Positions 26,169 to 35,357 of a stretch of 64,000 nucleotides of DNA are shown here, piece by piece. A model generated the notes under the pieces. The model was not told where the DNA came from. It did not search any database and worked only from the letters and a program-made list of their open reading frames with translations. The stretch is from assembly GCA_012729455.1 (NCBI GenBank), contig JAAYDC010000014.1:196890-260889 (forward strand), given 5' to 3'. Position numbers and translations under genes: made by a program. This DNA is from Chloroflexota bacterium (GTDB lineage: Bacteria > Chloroflexota > Anaerolineae > UBA1429). The first letter of the stretch is position 1. Every line of letters begins with the position of its first letter.

Positions 26169-29079
26169 GCTCTGCCAGGCGCAGCCGGGTCCCCTGACCC
26201 TCACGTACACGGCGCTCGTCCAGTACCTGAAGCGGCGCGAGGGTAAAGGCATCATACAGCTCCAGGGTTGTCACCAGCGTGCTGCCCGAAGGCGCCCCCT
26301 CCAGGCTGATGTGCTGGATATCCTGCACGAGCCAGCCCCATCCCCACTTGAGAGCAGGGATCGCCCCCATCGCCGGCGTGCTGTCAGCTTTGCGCTCCGT
26401 GCCATCCGGCGACACCGCTCCCCACGAAAGCGACAGGTCGCGCGTGATAGGCTGGTCGGCGCGCAGCCACCCGCTCAGCCGCAGTGACTTGCCGGCATCA
26501 ACCTGGCTGCCCACCAGGGTAATCCCGCCCGCCAGCGGAATACAGGTCTGCGGCTCGGAGGGCAGGACCAGCGCCAGGTCGCGCGGCTGCGCCAGATGCC
26601 AGGCGCCTAAAATCGGCACAGGCTGGCCATCATCGCCCAACACACGCACACTGAGCGCACGGCTGCCGGCTGGCAGATCGAATGCGACCAACTGATGTGC
26701 CCCAGGCGACAGGACCGCCAGCGCCTTGGCGGCTGCCACCTGCCCATCTGTCACGATCTGCAGCTCCGCAGCTTGCCCATCTGTGCCGGCGTCTGACCAG
26801 CCTTGCGCCAGATGCAGATAGAGACGGCGCTGCTGGGCAAACGAGTCGTCGACATCATACCCGGTCAGCAATAGACCGTTGGCCCAGGCGGCCGACTGGT
26901 GATTCGCAACAGGCCGCTGCGCCGTGACGGCTGGCAGCTCGATCATCGTCAGAGCCAGCGCGTCCTGGCCGTTAACCATCAGGCGCGTGATCTCTCCGGC
27001 GCTGTTGGTATAGAACCCGCAGATCAGCTGATAGTTGTCGGCCTGCGCGTGCGGCAGCAGGGCGAGGATCACCTCTTCCAGCTGCACGCTGCCGGGCAGC
27101 AGACGGCTGGCAGGATAGGTGACATCAGCCTGTCCGACCGGCCCCTCCGGCCCTACCAGTTGGATAAAGAGGGTCAGGTCCTGCTCCGATGGCTTCAGTG
27201 CCTCAAAGGCCAGGGTGACATGCAGGTTCCGCTGGGCTTGATAGATCTGTAGCGCCTGCCGGTAGCCGACCATTCGGATACTCGGTTCAAACTCAGCGTC
27301 CAGTGGTTGTAGCTCGGAGAGGCTGGCCGCATCAATATCCTGACCAACCTGCCAGGCACCGGCAATCGGCGTAAAACGCTCTGGCAGACGCTCATAGGCG
27401 TAGAACCAATTAGTCACCACCACCGGCCGGCCCTCGGCCTGCCAGGCAGCGATGCGTTCCAGCCAGGTCTGGTCGTTGGGGTTGGCACCGCGCGGGTAAA
27501 CATATTCGACATGCACATCCGGACGCTGCCGCTCGACAAGCTGCAGGTACCACAATGGGGTCGCCTGATGCCAGTTTGAGAGGATCACGCCGTCGCGCGG
27601 AGTTTGCTGCAAGAGTGCCAGCGCCTGGACGCGGGTGGTATCATCCTGACGCATCACCTGCGCAGTTTGGGCACTCTGCCAGCCGACCTGCAGCGTAGCC
27701 AGCAGCACCAGCGCGGTGATCAGAGTCGACGGCCAGGCATGCACCAATCTTTTCAGCGCGGCCAAACCCATCGCCAGAAGTATAGCAGCGGCCACATAGC
27801 TGGGCAGGAGGTACTCGACAGTCTGTGGCGCGCGATAGGTGAGGGCCGCCAACAGGTTTACCAGCAGCACGCCCATCACCAGCGCGGCGCGCCCGGGTTT
27901 GAGCCACAGCGCCAGCAGGGCTGCCAATGGCAACAGCCAAGGCAGATATGTGCCAAACTGTAACCGCGCGATCTGCCAAGCCACGCCTGCCCGGGCTGCC
28001 AGCTCACTGGCGGTTCGGTAGTAGAGCATGTCTCCGCCAAAGCCGCTGGCACTGATATGCCCCCATAAGGCCGCCCAGCTGCGAATCGGGGCGGGGTCAA
28101 AGGCTGGCTGCATGGCACTGCGGATGGGCAGGTAAAGCAGCACCAGAAATGCCGCCAGGAAGGCGCCCAGAGCCGGTAGCCATCGTCGCGGCCGGCAGAT
28201 TAAGCGCGGATCATGCGCCAGAATAAACACGGCAAAGGGCAGCCCGAGCAGGGCGATCGAGGCGTGATGCCCGATGCCCAGCCCAAACAATAGTCCAAAG
28301 ATCGCCAACCGCCGGCTGGTGGGCGAACGCGCCCACGCCAGCAGGCTGGCAAGACAAGCCATGCTCAGCAATGCCACCAGGCTGCGGATATTGGCCGTGG
28401 TGCTGATAACCCAGAAAGTTGGCGCCAGGCCCAGCATCAGCACGCCTGCCAGGGCGGCGATGCGGCTGTGCACCTCATGGACGATGGTGTGGTATAGGAG
28501 CGCCAACGTGAGGGCCGAGAAGACGGCACTCAGCAGGTTCAGCCGCCAAGCGGGGCTTCCGAGCGGTGCCAGAGTCGCCAGCTTACCCAGAAGGGTATAA
28601 AACGGATATCCCGGCGGATGCGGGATGCCCAGCACGGAGCTGGTAATCTGGAACTCGCCGCTATCAGCCGGCAGGAGACCCGGTGCGGCGGTGATGCCGT
28701 ACAGCACCAGGAACGATACAAAGACCAGCAATGCCTCCCGTTTGTGGCATACCCAGCGCGGCCCATGCAGCAGGAGCATCCACACGACGATGAGCACTGC
28801 CAGCCAGGCGCCTGCCACGGGCTGCGTGCCGGGCCAAAGCACATAGACGCCGGCACTCAGCAGCGGATACCAGCACAAATGCGGCAGTTTGCTCAGCGCC
28901 CAAATTCCCAGGAGCGCCGCTGCCAGTGCAGCAACCATTACCCAGAGAAGCACACAGGCACTCGGCAACCACTCACAGACCAGCCGCACGATGAACACCC
29001 CAGTCAGTGCGCCTGCTGCACCGCGCAGCCAGCTCTCCTGAAAAAACACGCGCGGGAATGGAATACGAGGCAAGGTCAT
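26155..29079 (-). CDS. DUF2723 membrane protein (protein O-mannosyltransferase-like)
   Basis: A 974-residue protein. The signature DUF2723 stretch PADSGEFQITSSVLGIPHPP sits in the first large loop and is followed by about ten more membrane segments up to near residue 470. The rest is extracytoplasmic and probably beta-rich. The family is related to eukaryotic TMEM260, an O-mannosyltransferase, so a GT-C role is likely. The start at 29079 overlaps the stop of the upstream GT4 gene (ATGA); the track's start at 29133 would lie well inside that gene. Confidence 0.85.
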   Translation of the reverse strand: MTLPRIPFPRVFFQESWLRGAAGALTGVFIVRLVCEWLPSACVLLWVMVAALAAALLGIWALSKLPHLCWYPLLSAGVYVLWPGTQPVAGAWLAVLIVVWMLLLHGPRWVCHKREALLVFVSFLVLYGITAAPGLLPADSGEFQITSSVLGIPHPPGYPFYTLLGKLATLAPLGSPAWRLNLLSAVFSALTLALLYHTIVHEVHSRIAALAGVLMLGLAPTFWVISTTANIRSLVALLSMACLASLLAWARSPTSRRLAIFGLLFGLGIGHHASIALLGLPFAVFILAHDPRLICRPRRWLPALGAFLAAFLVLLYLPIRSAMQPAFDPAPIRSWAALWGHISASGFGGDMLYYRTASELAARAGVAWQIARLQFGTYLPWLLPLAALLALWLKPGRAALVMGVLLVNLLAALTYRAPQTVEYLLPSYVAAAILLAMGLAALKRLVHAWPSTLITALVLLATLQVGWQSAQTAQVMRQDDTTRVQALALLQQTPRDGVILSNWHQATPLWYLQLVERQRPDVHVEYVYPRGANPNDQTWLERIAAWQAEGRPVVVTNWFYAYERLPERFTPIAGAWQVGQDIDAASLSELQPLDAEFEPSIRMVGYRQALQIYQAQRNLHVTLAFEALKPSEQDLTLFIQLVGPEGPVGQADVTYPASRLLPGSVQLEEVILALLPHAQADNYQLICGFYTNSAGEITRLMVNGQDALALTMIELPAVTAQRPVANHQSAAWANGLLLTGYDVDDSFAQQRRLYLHLAQGWSDAGTDGQAAELQIVTDGQVAAAKALAVLSPGAHQLVAFDLPAGSRALSVRVLGDDGQPVPILGAWHLAQPRDLALVLPSEPQTCIPLAGGITLVGSQVDAGKSLRLSGWLRADQPITRDLSLSWGAVSPDGTERKADSTPAMGAIPALKWGWGWLVQDIQHISLEGAPSGSTLVTTLELYDAFTLAPLQVLDERRVREGQGTRLRLAELTAP

Positions 29080-30221
29080 CCCATGAGGGCCTTTTGATAG
29101 ACAGTCAGGGTCTCGGCTGCCGAACGCCGCCACGAGAACATCCTGGCACGTTCCAAACCCGCGGCACGCATCGCCGCGCGAAGCTCGGGGCGCGTGGTCA
29201 CCTCCAGGATCGCCTCCGCCAGTGCGCCGGCATCATCAGGCGGTACATAGCGGGCCGCCTGCCCTCCTACCTCGGGCAGCGAGCTCGCCAGAGTGGTGAT
29301 GACCGGACAGCCGCACGCCATGGCCTCCAGCACCGGCAGTCCAAAGCCCTCATAAATCGAGGGGAACACCAGCGCGTCAGCGAGCGCATATATGGCGGCC
29401 TTGTCCTCCTCGGCAATGCCGCCCAGCAAAAGGACCCGCTCATCCAAGCCAAGCGCCTGAATGATCTCGCGCGGATCGCTGGCGACGGCCGAGCCAGGCG
29501 CCGGCAGGCGCCCGGCGATCACCAGCGGAATACCCTCCAGCTGCTCGTGCAGCTGTGCATATCCCTGCAGCAAGAGCTCGACACGCTTGCGTCGGTCGAA
29601 TCCACCCAGATAAAGCAGATAGCGCTGCGGAAGCGCCAGTTTTTCGGCGGTTTGCTGCAGCTGTTGCTCAGAGGGCGGCACCAGGTTGGGTGACACAGCG
29701 TTATAAACCGTCTGCACGCGTTCAGATCTCACGCCCAGATGGCTGCGGATATCCTGCGCGGCACTGTGCGAGACGGCAATGATCTGCTGGCTGCGCCGAC
29801 CCGACCAATCCGCCAGATGCATATAGGCGCGCATCCCCAGGCTGCGGCGGTAATCCGGAAAGAGCTGGTGGATCATGTCGTGGATCGTCACCACCACCGG
29901 CACGCGGTGCAGCGCGGGCGCGCCCTGGTAGGGGACGTGCAGCACATCCAGCCGGTCGTGCGCGGCTGCCCGCGGCAGGCTGATCTGCTCAAACCACACC
30001 TTGGCCAAACGCGGACTGCTGGCATCAAAGGGCGTGTACAGGCGGGTGGTCGGCATTGGGGAATCGTCCTGAGCGGTATCGGCATCTCCAAAGGCCGGCA
30101 GGTAGAGGCGAAACTGGTCCTGCGGGGCAGCCGCGACCAATGCCGGCAGCAGTCCGCGCAGATGCTGTCCGCTGCCGGTAGTGATCGATCCCCAAAAGGC
30201 GCCGCTGATGCCGATTTTCAT
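29076..30221 (-). CDS. Glycosyltransferase family 4 protein
   Basis: A 381-residue GT-B-fold glycosyltransferase. N-terminal donor-independent half: GISGAFWGSITTGSGQHLRG. C-terminal half: YLLYLGGFDRRKRVELLL, then FPSIYEGFGLPVLEAMACG, the conserved EX7E motif of GT4 enzymes, and VITTLASSLPEV. It transfers a sugar from a nucleotide donor in the cytosol. It is coupled by ATGA to the DUF2723 gene, so the cytosolic and membrane steps are made together. Confidence 0.93.
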   Translation of the reverse strand: MKIGISGAFWGSITTGSGQHLRGLLPALVAAAPQDQFRLYLPAFGDADTAQDDSPMPTTRLYTPFDASSPRLAKVWFEQISLPRAAAHDRLDVLHVPYQGAPALHRVPVVVTIHDMIHQLFPDYRRSLGMRAYMHLADWSGRRSQQIIAVSHSAAQDIRSHLGVRSERVQTVYNAVSPNLVPPSEQQLQQTAEKLALPQRYLLYLGGFDRRKRVELLLQGYAQLHEQLEGIPLVIAGRLPAPGSAVASDPREIIQALGLDERVLLLGGIAEEDKAAIYALADALVFPSIYEGFGLPVLEAMACGCPVITTLASSLPEVGGQAARYVPPDDAGALAEAILEVTTRPELRAAMRAAGLERARMFSWRRSAAETLTVYQKALMG

Positions 30222-30263
30222 ACTCGTGCCACGATTGTAGCGGCGGAAGCTTTGGCAGGCAAC

Positions 30264-30292
30264 TTGCAGCGGCTGGGGCGGGGCATTATAAT
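30264..30292 (+). promoter_or_regulatory. Promoter of guaA
   Basis: TTGCAG (30264-30269), a 17-bp spacer and a perfect TATAAT (30287-30292), 38 nt before the start codon. No purine riboswitch is visible in the short leader. Confidence 0.75.
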
Positions 30293-30330
30293 CCGAAAAT
30301 CACCCCTTACCATAACCGTGAGGTTAAGAG

Positions 30331-31884
30331 ATGCCGCAGCCCAAACCATCCCATCACGACGTTGTTGCGATCATCGATTACGGCTCGCAGACCAGTCAGC
30401 TGATAACCCGCCGAGTGCGCGAGGCAAACGTTTATGGCGTGCTGGTGCCCTGGGATATTGCCGCCGAAGAGCTGCGCCTCCTAAAGCCGGCCGGCGTGAT
30501 CCTTTCCGGCGGGCCCAGCTCGGTCTATGACGAGGATGCTCCCACGCTGCCCGGCGTGGTGCTCGAGCTGGGCGTGCCGGTGCTGGGGATCTGTTACGGC
30601 ATGCAGCTTCTGGCTAAAGCTCTAGGGGGGCAGGTGGCGGCGGCGCAAAACCGCGAATATGGCCAGGCAGAGCTGGTGAACGAGCAGAATTCGCCCCTCT
30701 TTGAGGGTTTGGGTGACCGGCTGCAGGTGTGGATGAGCCACGGAGACCGCATCGAAACTTTACCGGATGGGTTCGGCGTGCTGGCGCATTCAGCCAATAC
30801 GCCCATAGCAGCTATGGCGGATGAAACCCGCCGCCTGTACGGCCTGCAGTTCCACCCCGAGGTGGCGCATACCCCGCGCGGCAGCGAGATCCTGGCGAAC
30901 TTTATACGCATCTGCGGCTGCCGCGGCGACTGGGGACCCGGCTCGTTCATCGAAGAGCACGTCGCCGATATCCGCCAGACGGTGGGCGACGGCAAGGTGG
31001 TCTGCGGGGTATCGGGCGGGGTCGATTCGAGTGTGGTGGCGGCGCTGGTACACCGCGCCATCGGCAAGCAGCTCACAGCCGTGTTTGTGGATAACGGCCT
31101 GATGCGCAAGAACGAAGTCGCCGAGACCAACGCGCGCTACAGGGCCATGCTGGGCGAGAGTTATATCTCGGTAGATGCCAGCGAGCGCTTTTTGCGCGAA
31201 CTGGCGGGCGTGACGGATCCCGAAGAAAAGCGCAAGATCATCGGGCGCGTGTTTATCGAGGTGTTTGAGGAGCAGGCCCGCCAGATCGGCGGGGTCGATT
31301 ATCTGGCGCAGGGCACGCTCTATCCTGATGTGATCGAGAGCGCCTCGACGACCAAGTCGGCAGCACGCATCAAGAGCCACCACAACGTGGGCGGCTTGCC
31401 CGAACGCATGCACCTCAAACTGATCGAACCGCTGCGTTTTTTGTTCAAAGATGAGGTGCGCCAGGTCGGCCTGGCACTCGGCCTGCCCGAGGAGATGGTC
31501 TATCGCACGCCCTTCCCGGGTCCGGGCTTGGCGGTCAGGATCATCGGCGAGATTACCCGCGAGCGCCTGGCAACGCTGCGCGAGGCGGACGCGATCGTGC
31601 GCGAAGAGATCGCCGCGGCCGGGTTAGGGCGCGAGATCTGGCAGTATTTCGCGGTACTGACTCCCCTGCGCAGCGTGGGGGTCATGGGCGACAGCCGCAC
31701 CTATGCCGACGTCGTGGCCGTGCGGGCTATCACCAGCCAGGACGCCATGACGGCGGACTGGGCCAGGCTGCCCTATGAGGTGCTGGCGCGCATCTCGAGC
31801 CGCATCGTCAACGAGGTGCAGCAGGTCAACCGCGTGGTCTATGACATCACCACCAAACCGCCCGCGACGATCGAGTGGGAGTAG
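30331..31884 (+). CDS. guaA: GMP synthase (glutamine-hydrolysing)
   Basis: A 517-residue enzyme that aminates XMP to GMP. The N-terminal class I glutamine amidotransferase has [15 protein letters not shown] (catalytic Cys) and [13 protein letters not shown]. The ATP-pyrophosphatase has the P-loop [16 protein letters not shown] near residue 228. The C-terminal dimerisation domain ends [14 protein letters not shown], the usual family ending. GTGAGG precedes the ATG. No terminator is visible after it: foreign AT-rich DNA begins within about 14 nt of the stop. Confidence 0.98.
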   Translation: MPQPKPSHHDVVAIIDYGSQTSQLITRRVREANVYGVLVPWDIAAEELRLLKPAGVILSGGPSSVYDEDAPTLPGVVLELGVPVLGICYGMQLLAKALGGQVAAAQNREYGQAELVNEQNSPLFEGLGDRLQVWMSHGDRIETLPDGFGVLAHSANTPIAAMADETRRLYGLQFHPEVAHTPRGSEILANFIRICGCRGDWGPGSFIEEHVADIRQTVGDGKVVCGVSGGVDSSVVAALVHRAIGKQLTAVFVDNGLMRKNEVAETNARYRAMLGESYISVDASERFLRELAGVTDPEEKRKIIGRVFIEVFEEQARQIGGVDYLAQGTLYPDVIESASTTKSAARIKSHHNVGGLPERMHLKLIEPLRFLFKDEVRQVGLALGLPEEMVYRTPFPGPGLAVRIIGEITRERLATLREADAIVREEIAAAGLGREIWQYFAVLTPLRSVGVMGDSRTYADVVAVRAITSQDAMTADWARLPYEVLARISSRIVNEVQQVNRVVYDITTKPPATIEWE

Positions 31885-31898
31885 CTGAATAGAGTTTG

Positions 31899-32057
31899 GC
31901 ATTTACCAGAGACCCAAGCAGTGAAAAAGGTTTGCTAATCCCAATCCGTTCAGACTATTATGGCCCCATAGGTTTATTGAAACCAATCATCCATATTGAC
32001 CTCTTTTGGATAGATGAAAAAGAGGCAATAAATAGACTGAAGCAGATTAACATATAA
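31899..32057 (+). pseudogene. TIR-domain gene fragment (paralogous remnant)
   Basis: An open stretch of 52 codons plus a stop, without a start. It is paralogous to codons 80-132 of the TIR gene that follows: both contain AFTRDPSSEKG, then LLIPIRSDYYGPIGLL here against LFIPIRIDDYQPEGLL there. The first 36 nt (31898-31933) are identical to 32372-32407, and the rest diverges clearly. It lacks the N-terminal part with the catalytic Glu region and all downstream domains, so it is a remnant. It begins 14 nt after guaA. Confidence 0.85.
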
Positions 32058-32065
32058 GGCTTACC

Positions 32066-32095
32066 TTGACAAAAGCCTGTCTTTGTAAATACAAT
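32066..32095 (+). promoter_or_regulatory. Promoter of the TIR-STAND gene
   Basis: A perfect TTGACA (32066-32071), an 18-bp spacer and TACAAT (32090-32095), about 40 nt before the start codon. AAGGGGTGAGG serves as ribosome-binding site. Confidence 0.75.
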
Positions 32096-32135
32096 AGTAC
32101 ACCAGTCCTTAGTAGCAAGGGGTGAGGTTGTCCAA

Positions 32136-33863
32136 ATGCAAAAAACGGACTTCTTTATTAGTTATACTGAAGCAGACAAAAAATGGGCAACCTGGATCGC
32201 TTCAGTACTAGAGGCCAACGACAAAACCACATATTTAATGGCTTGGGATTTCAAGCCAGGGGATAATTTCGTTAAAAATATGCATGATGCACTAAGAAAC
32301 TGTGAACGATTCATTGCGGTTCTATCCGCTAGATACATGGGAAAGGTATATTGTCAGGCTGAGTGGACAGCGGCATTTACCAGAGACCCAAGCAGTGAAA
32401 AAGGTTTATTTATCCCAATCCGTATAGACGATTATCAACCTGAAGGTTTATTAGCACCAATTATCTATGTTGACCTCTTTGGGGTAGAAGAATCTGAAGC
32501 AAAAGAAAGACTGATGCAGATAACCGAAAAAGGCATACCAAGAACCAAGCCTGGCTTTCCCGGCACAAAGAAGCCGAGGTTCCCGGGGCAACTTCCTTTT
32601 AACAATATACCCTATACCAAGAATCATCACTTTACAGGACGAAAAGAAATCCTTAATGAGCTGATGGGATTCTTAAAACCTGGTGAGAGTAATCCTAATT
32701 CCATCGTCCTATGTGGTATGGGAGCTGTTGGGAAAACACAGATTGCACTTGCCTATGCACTAAACAATGGATATTTGTATGACACCATCTGGTGGGTCAA
32801 TGCAGAATATACGATTGCGTTGCTGAATTCATATCAGGACCTATTGTTGCAAAAAGGTATTATAAAGAAGAACATTTCATATGAAGAATCTGACATATTG
32901 CAATCTATTTGGGGATGGATGTCACAACAGCCAAACTGGCTGTTTATCTATGATAATGCGGAAAGCGAAAAGGAATTAGCAAAGTACCTCCCGCGCAGCA
33001 ATACGGGGCACATTCTGATTACCTCAAAAAGTCCGGAATGGCGTAATGTGGAAAAGATAAAAGTGGACGTATTTCAGCCACAGGAGGCAGTGGACTTTTT
33101 TAGTAGTTTCAAGCTAGAACAAAGTATTGACGATGCAAAAAAACTTGCCAAGGAACTGGGATATCTGCCGCTGGCTCTGGACCAAGCGGCAGCCTATATG
33201 TTGGAAAATGACAAGTCCTATCAAGAATATACTGATCTTTTCAAAAAATACCGGCTTGTATTATTTGAAAATGTTGAATATAAGTCCATTTCCTACGAGC
33301 AAACTGTTGCTACGACTTGGAATATTTCCCTAGATAAAATAAATAAAAGTGCGAAACAACTGCTCAAGCTTTTCGCTTTTCTGGCGCCTGATCATATTCA
33401 TAAGGATATGTTCCTCCAAAGCAGTGAATATCTGCCTGAACCATTGGCAAGCGTTGTTAGAGACGAACTGAAATTCGACGAGACTACGAGAGACCTTACA
33501 CGATATTCGCTGATCCAAACCGATAAAGGCCAGTTCCGCATTCATCGTTTGCTTCAGGAGGTAATCCGACAATCCTTAAAAGATAAAGTCCAATGGTTTC
33601 ACCATTGTGTAGGGATTCTATACAAGCTGTTTTCATATGGTCAGTATGATATGGAAACATGGGATATATGTGCCAGGCTGATGCCCCATGTACAATCGGT
33701 CTTAACACACGAAGAATTGAAAACAGAAACAGAAGAAATAGCCGGCTTGTATGCAGCAGGGGCACAATGGTTACATCATACCGCGCAATATGAAGAATCG
33801 CTCGAATGGCACAAAAAGGCATTAGCGATTCGAGAACAAGTCCTGGGTCCTGACCATCCGTAA
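32136..33863 (+). CDS. TIR / NB-ARC (STAND) / TPR protein, truncated in the TPR region
   Basis: A 575-residue protein. The TIR domain (1-135) starts DFFISYTEADKKWATW and keeps YCQAEW, whose Glu76 is in the position of the NADase catalytic Glu. A linker holds FTGR (166-169). The NB-ARC ATPase has GMGAVGKT (194-201), WLFIYDNAE (268-276), HILITSKSPEW (about 292-302) and LGYLPLALDQ (341-350), plus a winged-helix part with an IHRLLQEV element. One TPR-like repeat ends at GPDHP, where homologues go on with many repeats. After the TAA the same frame reads TVTVYNNIIRVYERQG before another stop, so a nonsense mutation removed the sensor. Such proteins act in NAD-depleting phage defence or signalling in other systems. 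Base composition is AT-rich, unlike its neighbours. Confidence 0.85.
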   Translation: MQKTDFFISYTEADKKWATWIASVLEANDKTTYLMAWDFKPGDNFVKNMHDALRNCERFIAVLSARYMGKVYCQAEWTAAFTRDPSSEKGLFIPIRIDDYQPEGLLAPIIYVDLFGVEESEAKERLMQITEKGIPRTKPGFPGTKKPRFPGQLPFNNIPYTKNHHFTGRKEILNELMGFLKPGESNPNSIVLCGMGAVGKTQIALAYALNNGYLYDTIWWVNAEYTIALLNSYQDLLLQKGIIKKNISYEESDILQSIWGWMSQQPNWLFIYDNAESEKELAKYLPRSNTGHILITSKSPEWRNVEKIKVDVFQPQEAVDFFSSFKLEQSIDDAKKLAKELGYLPLALDQAAAYMLENDKSYQEYTDLFKKYRLVLFENVEYKSISYEQTVATTWNISLDKINKSAKQLLKLFAFLAPDHIHKDMFLQSSEYLPEPLASVVRDELKFDETTRDLTRYSLIQTDKGQFRIHRLLQEVIRQSLKDKVQWFHHCVGILYKLFSYGQYDMETWDICARLMPHVQSVLTHEELKTETEEIAGLYAAGAQWLHHTAQYEESLEWHKKALAIREQVLGPDHP

Positions 33864-34399
33864 ACTGTAACAGTGTATAACAATATCATCAGAGTCTACG
33901 AAAGACAAGGCTAATAGGATACATTAGCATGATGATAGGAAGGTTTATATAGTTAATTGATAATAATTGATTATTTTTAAATATTTTGTTCATAATAATA
34001 CAAAAACAGACAGGCATGTGCACGGGCTTTTTAAGTGGCAATACTCAGTTTCGAACTATAATTTAAGACTCATTCAAGGTTAAATCGGGTTAAGCTAGTT
34101 AGTTTAGAATAGTCACATAATTAATATTGAGATGACTCCATGTCACCTTGGACTGTTAAAAAACTAATTGAGTTAGAGTGACCGTAACAAATACGTTGCC
34201 GTTCGTAGCCCATGCAAATACTGACCTGTATGGCTATCGCCTTCAAGATGTTCTCTGGTTACTCTTTTGACACCAAAAGGAGAAACAGCACCCAGAAAAG
34301 GGAGTTGTAGAATTTTTATGTTTTTTAAAGCCCTCCTTCGTCTTGATGGAAGGCTCTTGAGATAATAGCACTTGTATAGAAAATTCGGAGGCACACAAA
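33864..34399. other. AT-rich non-coding stretch of the island
   Basis: About 540 nt. The first 50 nt still read as decayed TPR sequence in the frame of the TIR gene. The rest is very AT-rich with stops in every frame on the plus strand. A short minus-strand open frame (34173-34394) has no ribosome-binding site or recognisable family. No inverted terminal repeats or transposase remnants are visible. GGAGG at its end belongs to the GyrI-like gene. Confidence 0.5.
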
Positions 34400-35032
34400 A
34401 TGGCTTTTGATTTTAAAAAGGAATACAAGGAATATTATATGCCAAAGAATAAGCCTTGTATTGTCAGTGTTCCGAGAATGAATTATATCGCGGTGCGGGG
34501 GCAAGGAAATCCTAATATTGAGGATGGTGAGTACAAGCAGTCAATAGGTTTACTGTATGGTGTCGCATTCACGATTAAAATGAGCAAATTGGGTGACCAT
34601 CGGATCGAAGGATATTTTGATTACGTTGTCCCTCCGCTGGAAGGGTTTTGGTGGCAAGATGGTATTCGTGGAATCGATTACGGGCAAAAGGCAAAATTCA
34701 AGTGGATTTCAGTCATCCGCTTGCCTGACTTTGTAAAAATAGCCGACTTCGACTGGGCTGTTTCTGAAGCAACGAGGAAAAAGAAAACAGACTTTTCCAA
34801 GGTAGAGTTTATGACTTATGACGAAGGGCTGTGTGTCCAGTGCATGCACATCGGTCCCTACGATAATGAGCCTGCAACTGTTTCACTTATGCACGAGTAT
34901 ATGGAAAGTCAGGGATATGCTCTGGATATTACGGACAAGCGTATGCATCATGAGATTTACCTAAGTGATGCACGCAAGGTGACTGCTGAAAAACTAAAAA
35001 CCGTAATTAGACATCCGATAAAAAAGGTATGA
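34400..35032 (+). CDS. GyrI-like small-molecule-binding domain protein
   Basis: A 210-residue stand-alone GyrI-like/SOUL-fold protein. The typical pattern is visible: MNYIAVRGQGNP, then LLYGVAFTIKM, EGFWWQDG, then CVQCMHIGPYDNEP and a C-terminal HEIYLSDARK. These domains bind hydrophobic cations or drugs, usually as effector domains of MerR/AraC regulators or alone. Composition is AT-rich, and this architecture is common in Firmicutes, so transfer from that group is plausible. A clear GGAGG precedes the ATG. Confidence 0.85.
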   Translation: MAFDFKKEYKEYYMPKNKPCIVSVPRMNYIAVRGQGNPNIEDGEYKQSIGLLYGVAFTIKMSKLGDHRIEGYFDYVVPPLEGFWWQDGIRGIDYGQKAKFKWISVIRLPDFVKIADFDWAVSEATRKKKTDFSKVEFMTYDEGLCVQCMHIGPYDNEPATVSLMHEYMESQGYALDITDKRMHHEIYLSDARKVTAEKLKTVIRHPIKKV

Positions 35033-35357
35033 CAAATTCCAGTCGGCGCCCCGCTCGATCTAGGCTGACGCTCCAGCGCGTAACTGGGAGCGGCAGTATC
35101 CTGTTATGAGGTACGGTATAGAATCCACTCCGGCGTGACTGCACAATCAGGCGTATGCCTGCCATGTAGCCATAGTCAGGAGCGCCGCTATGCTCCGCAT
35201 TTACACCATCGGACCCCCCGTCGGTACGATCAGACCTGATCCGCCTCTGCACTGGCGCACCCGCCAGGTCGGTGTTTTGTGGGCTGAGGCGCCCAGTGTG
35301 TTATACTGAGAGCCACAAGGGGGCATTCTGTATAACCACTCTGGAAAGGACCAACCC
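35033..35357. other. Intergenic stretch between island and DsrE gene
   Basis: GC-rich again, marking the right-hand edge of the AT-rich island close to 35.03-35.05 kb. It contains one short open frame (35190-35309, listed separately) and a TATACT element (35302-35307) that may drive the DsrE-like gene. No direct repeats, tRNA or integrase site was seen at the junction. Confidence 0.45.
35190..35309 (+). pseudogene. Short ORF resembling the N-terminus of a SARP/BTAD-type regulator
   Basis: A 39-codon frame with AGGAG 8 nt before its ATG. The start MLRIYTIGPPVGTIRPDPPL followed by HWRTRQVGVLWA resembles the N-terminal winged-helix domain of BTAD/SARP transcription activators, which are abundant in Chloroflexota. 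It stops after 39 residues with no continuation seen in other frames. It is best read as a decayed 5' remnant, though a tiny real gene cannot be excluded. Confidence 0.3.

Noticed and set aside
34173-34394. 73-codon minus-strand ORF in the AT-rich island
   Set aside because: No ribosome-binding site, no family and overlapping short frames on the same strand; probably chance or a decayed fragment.
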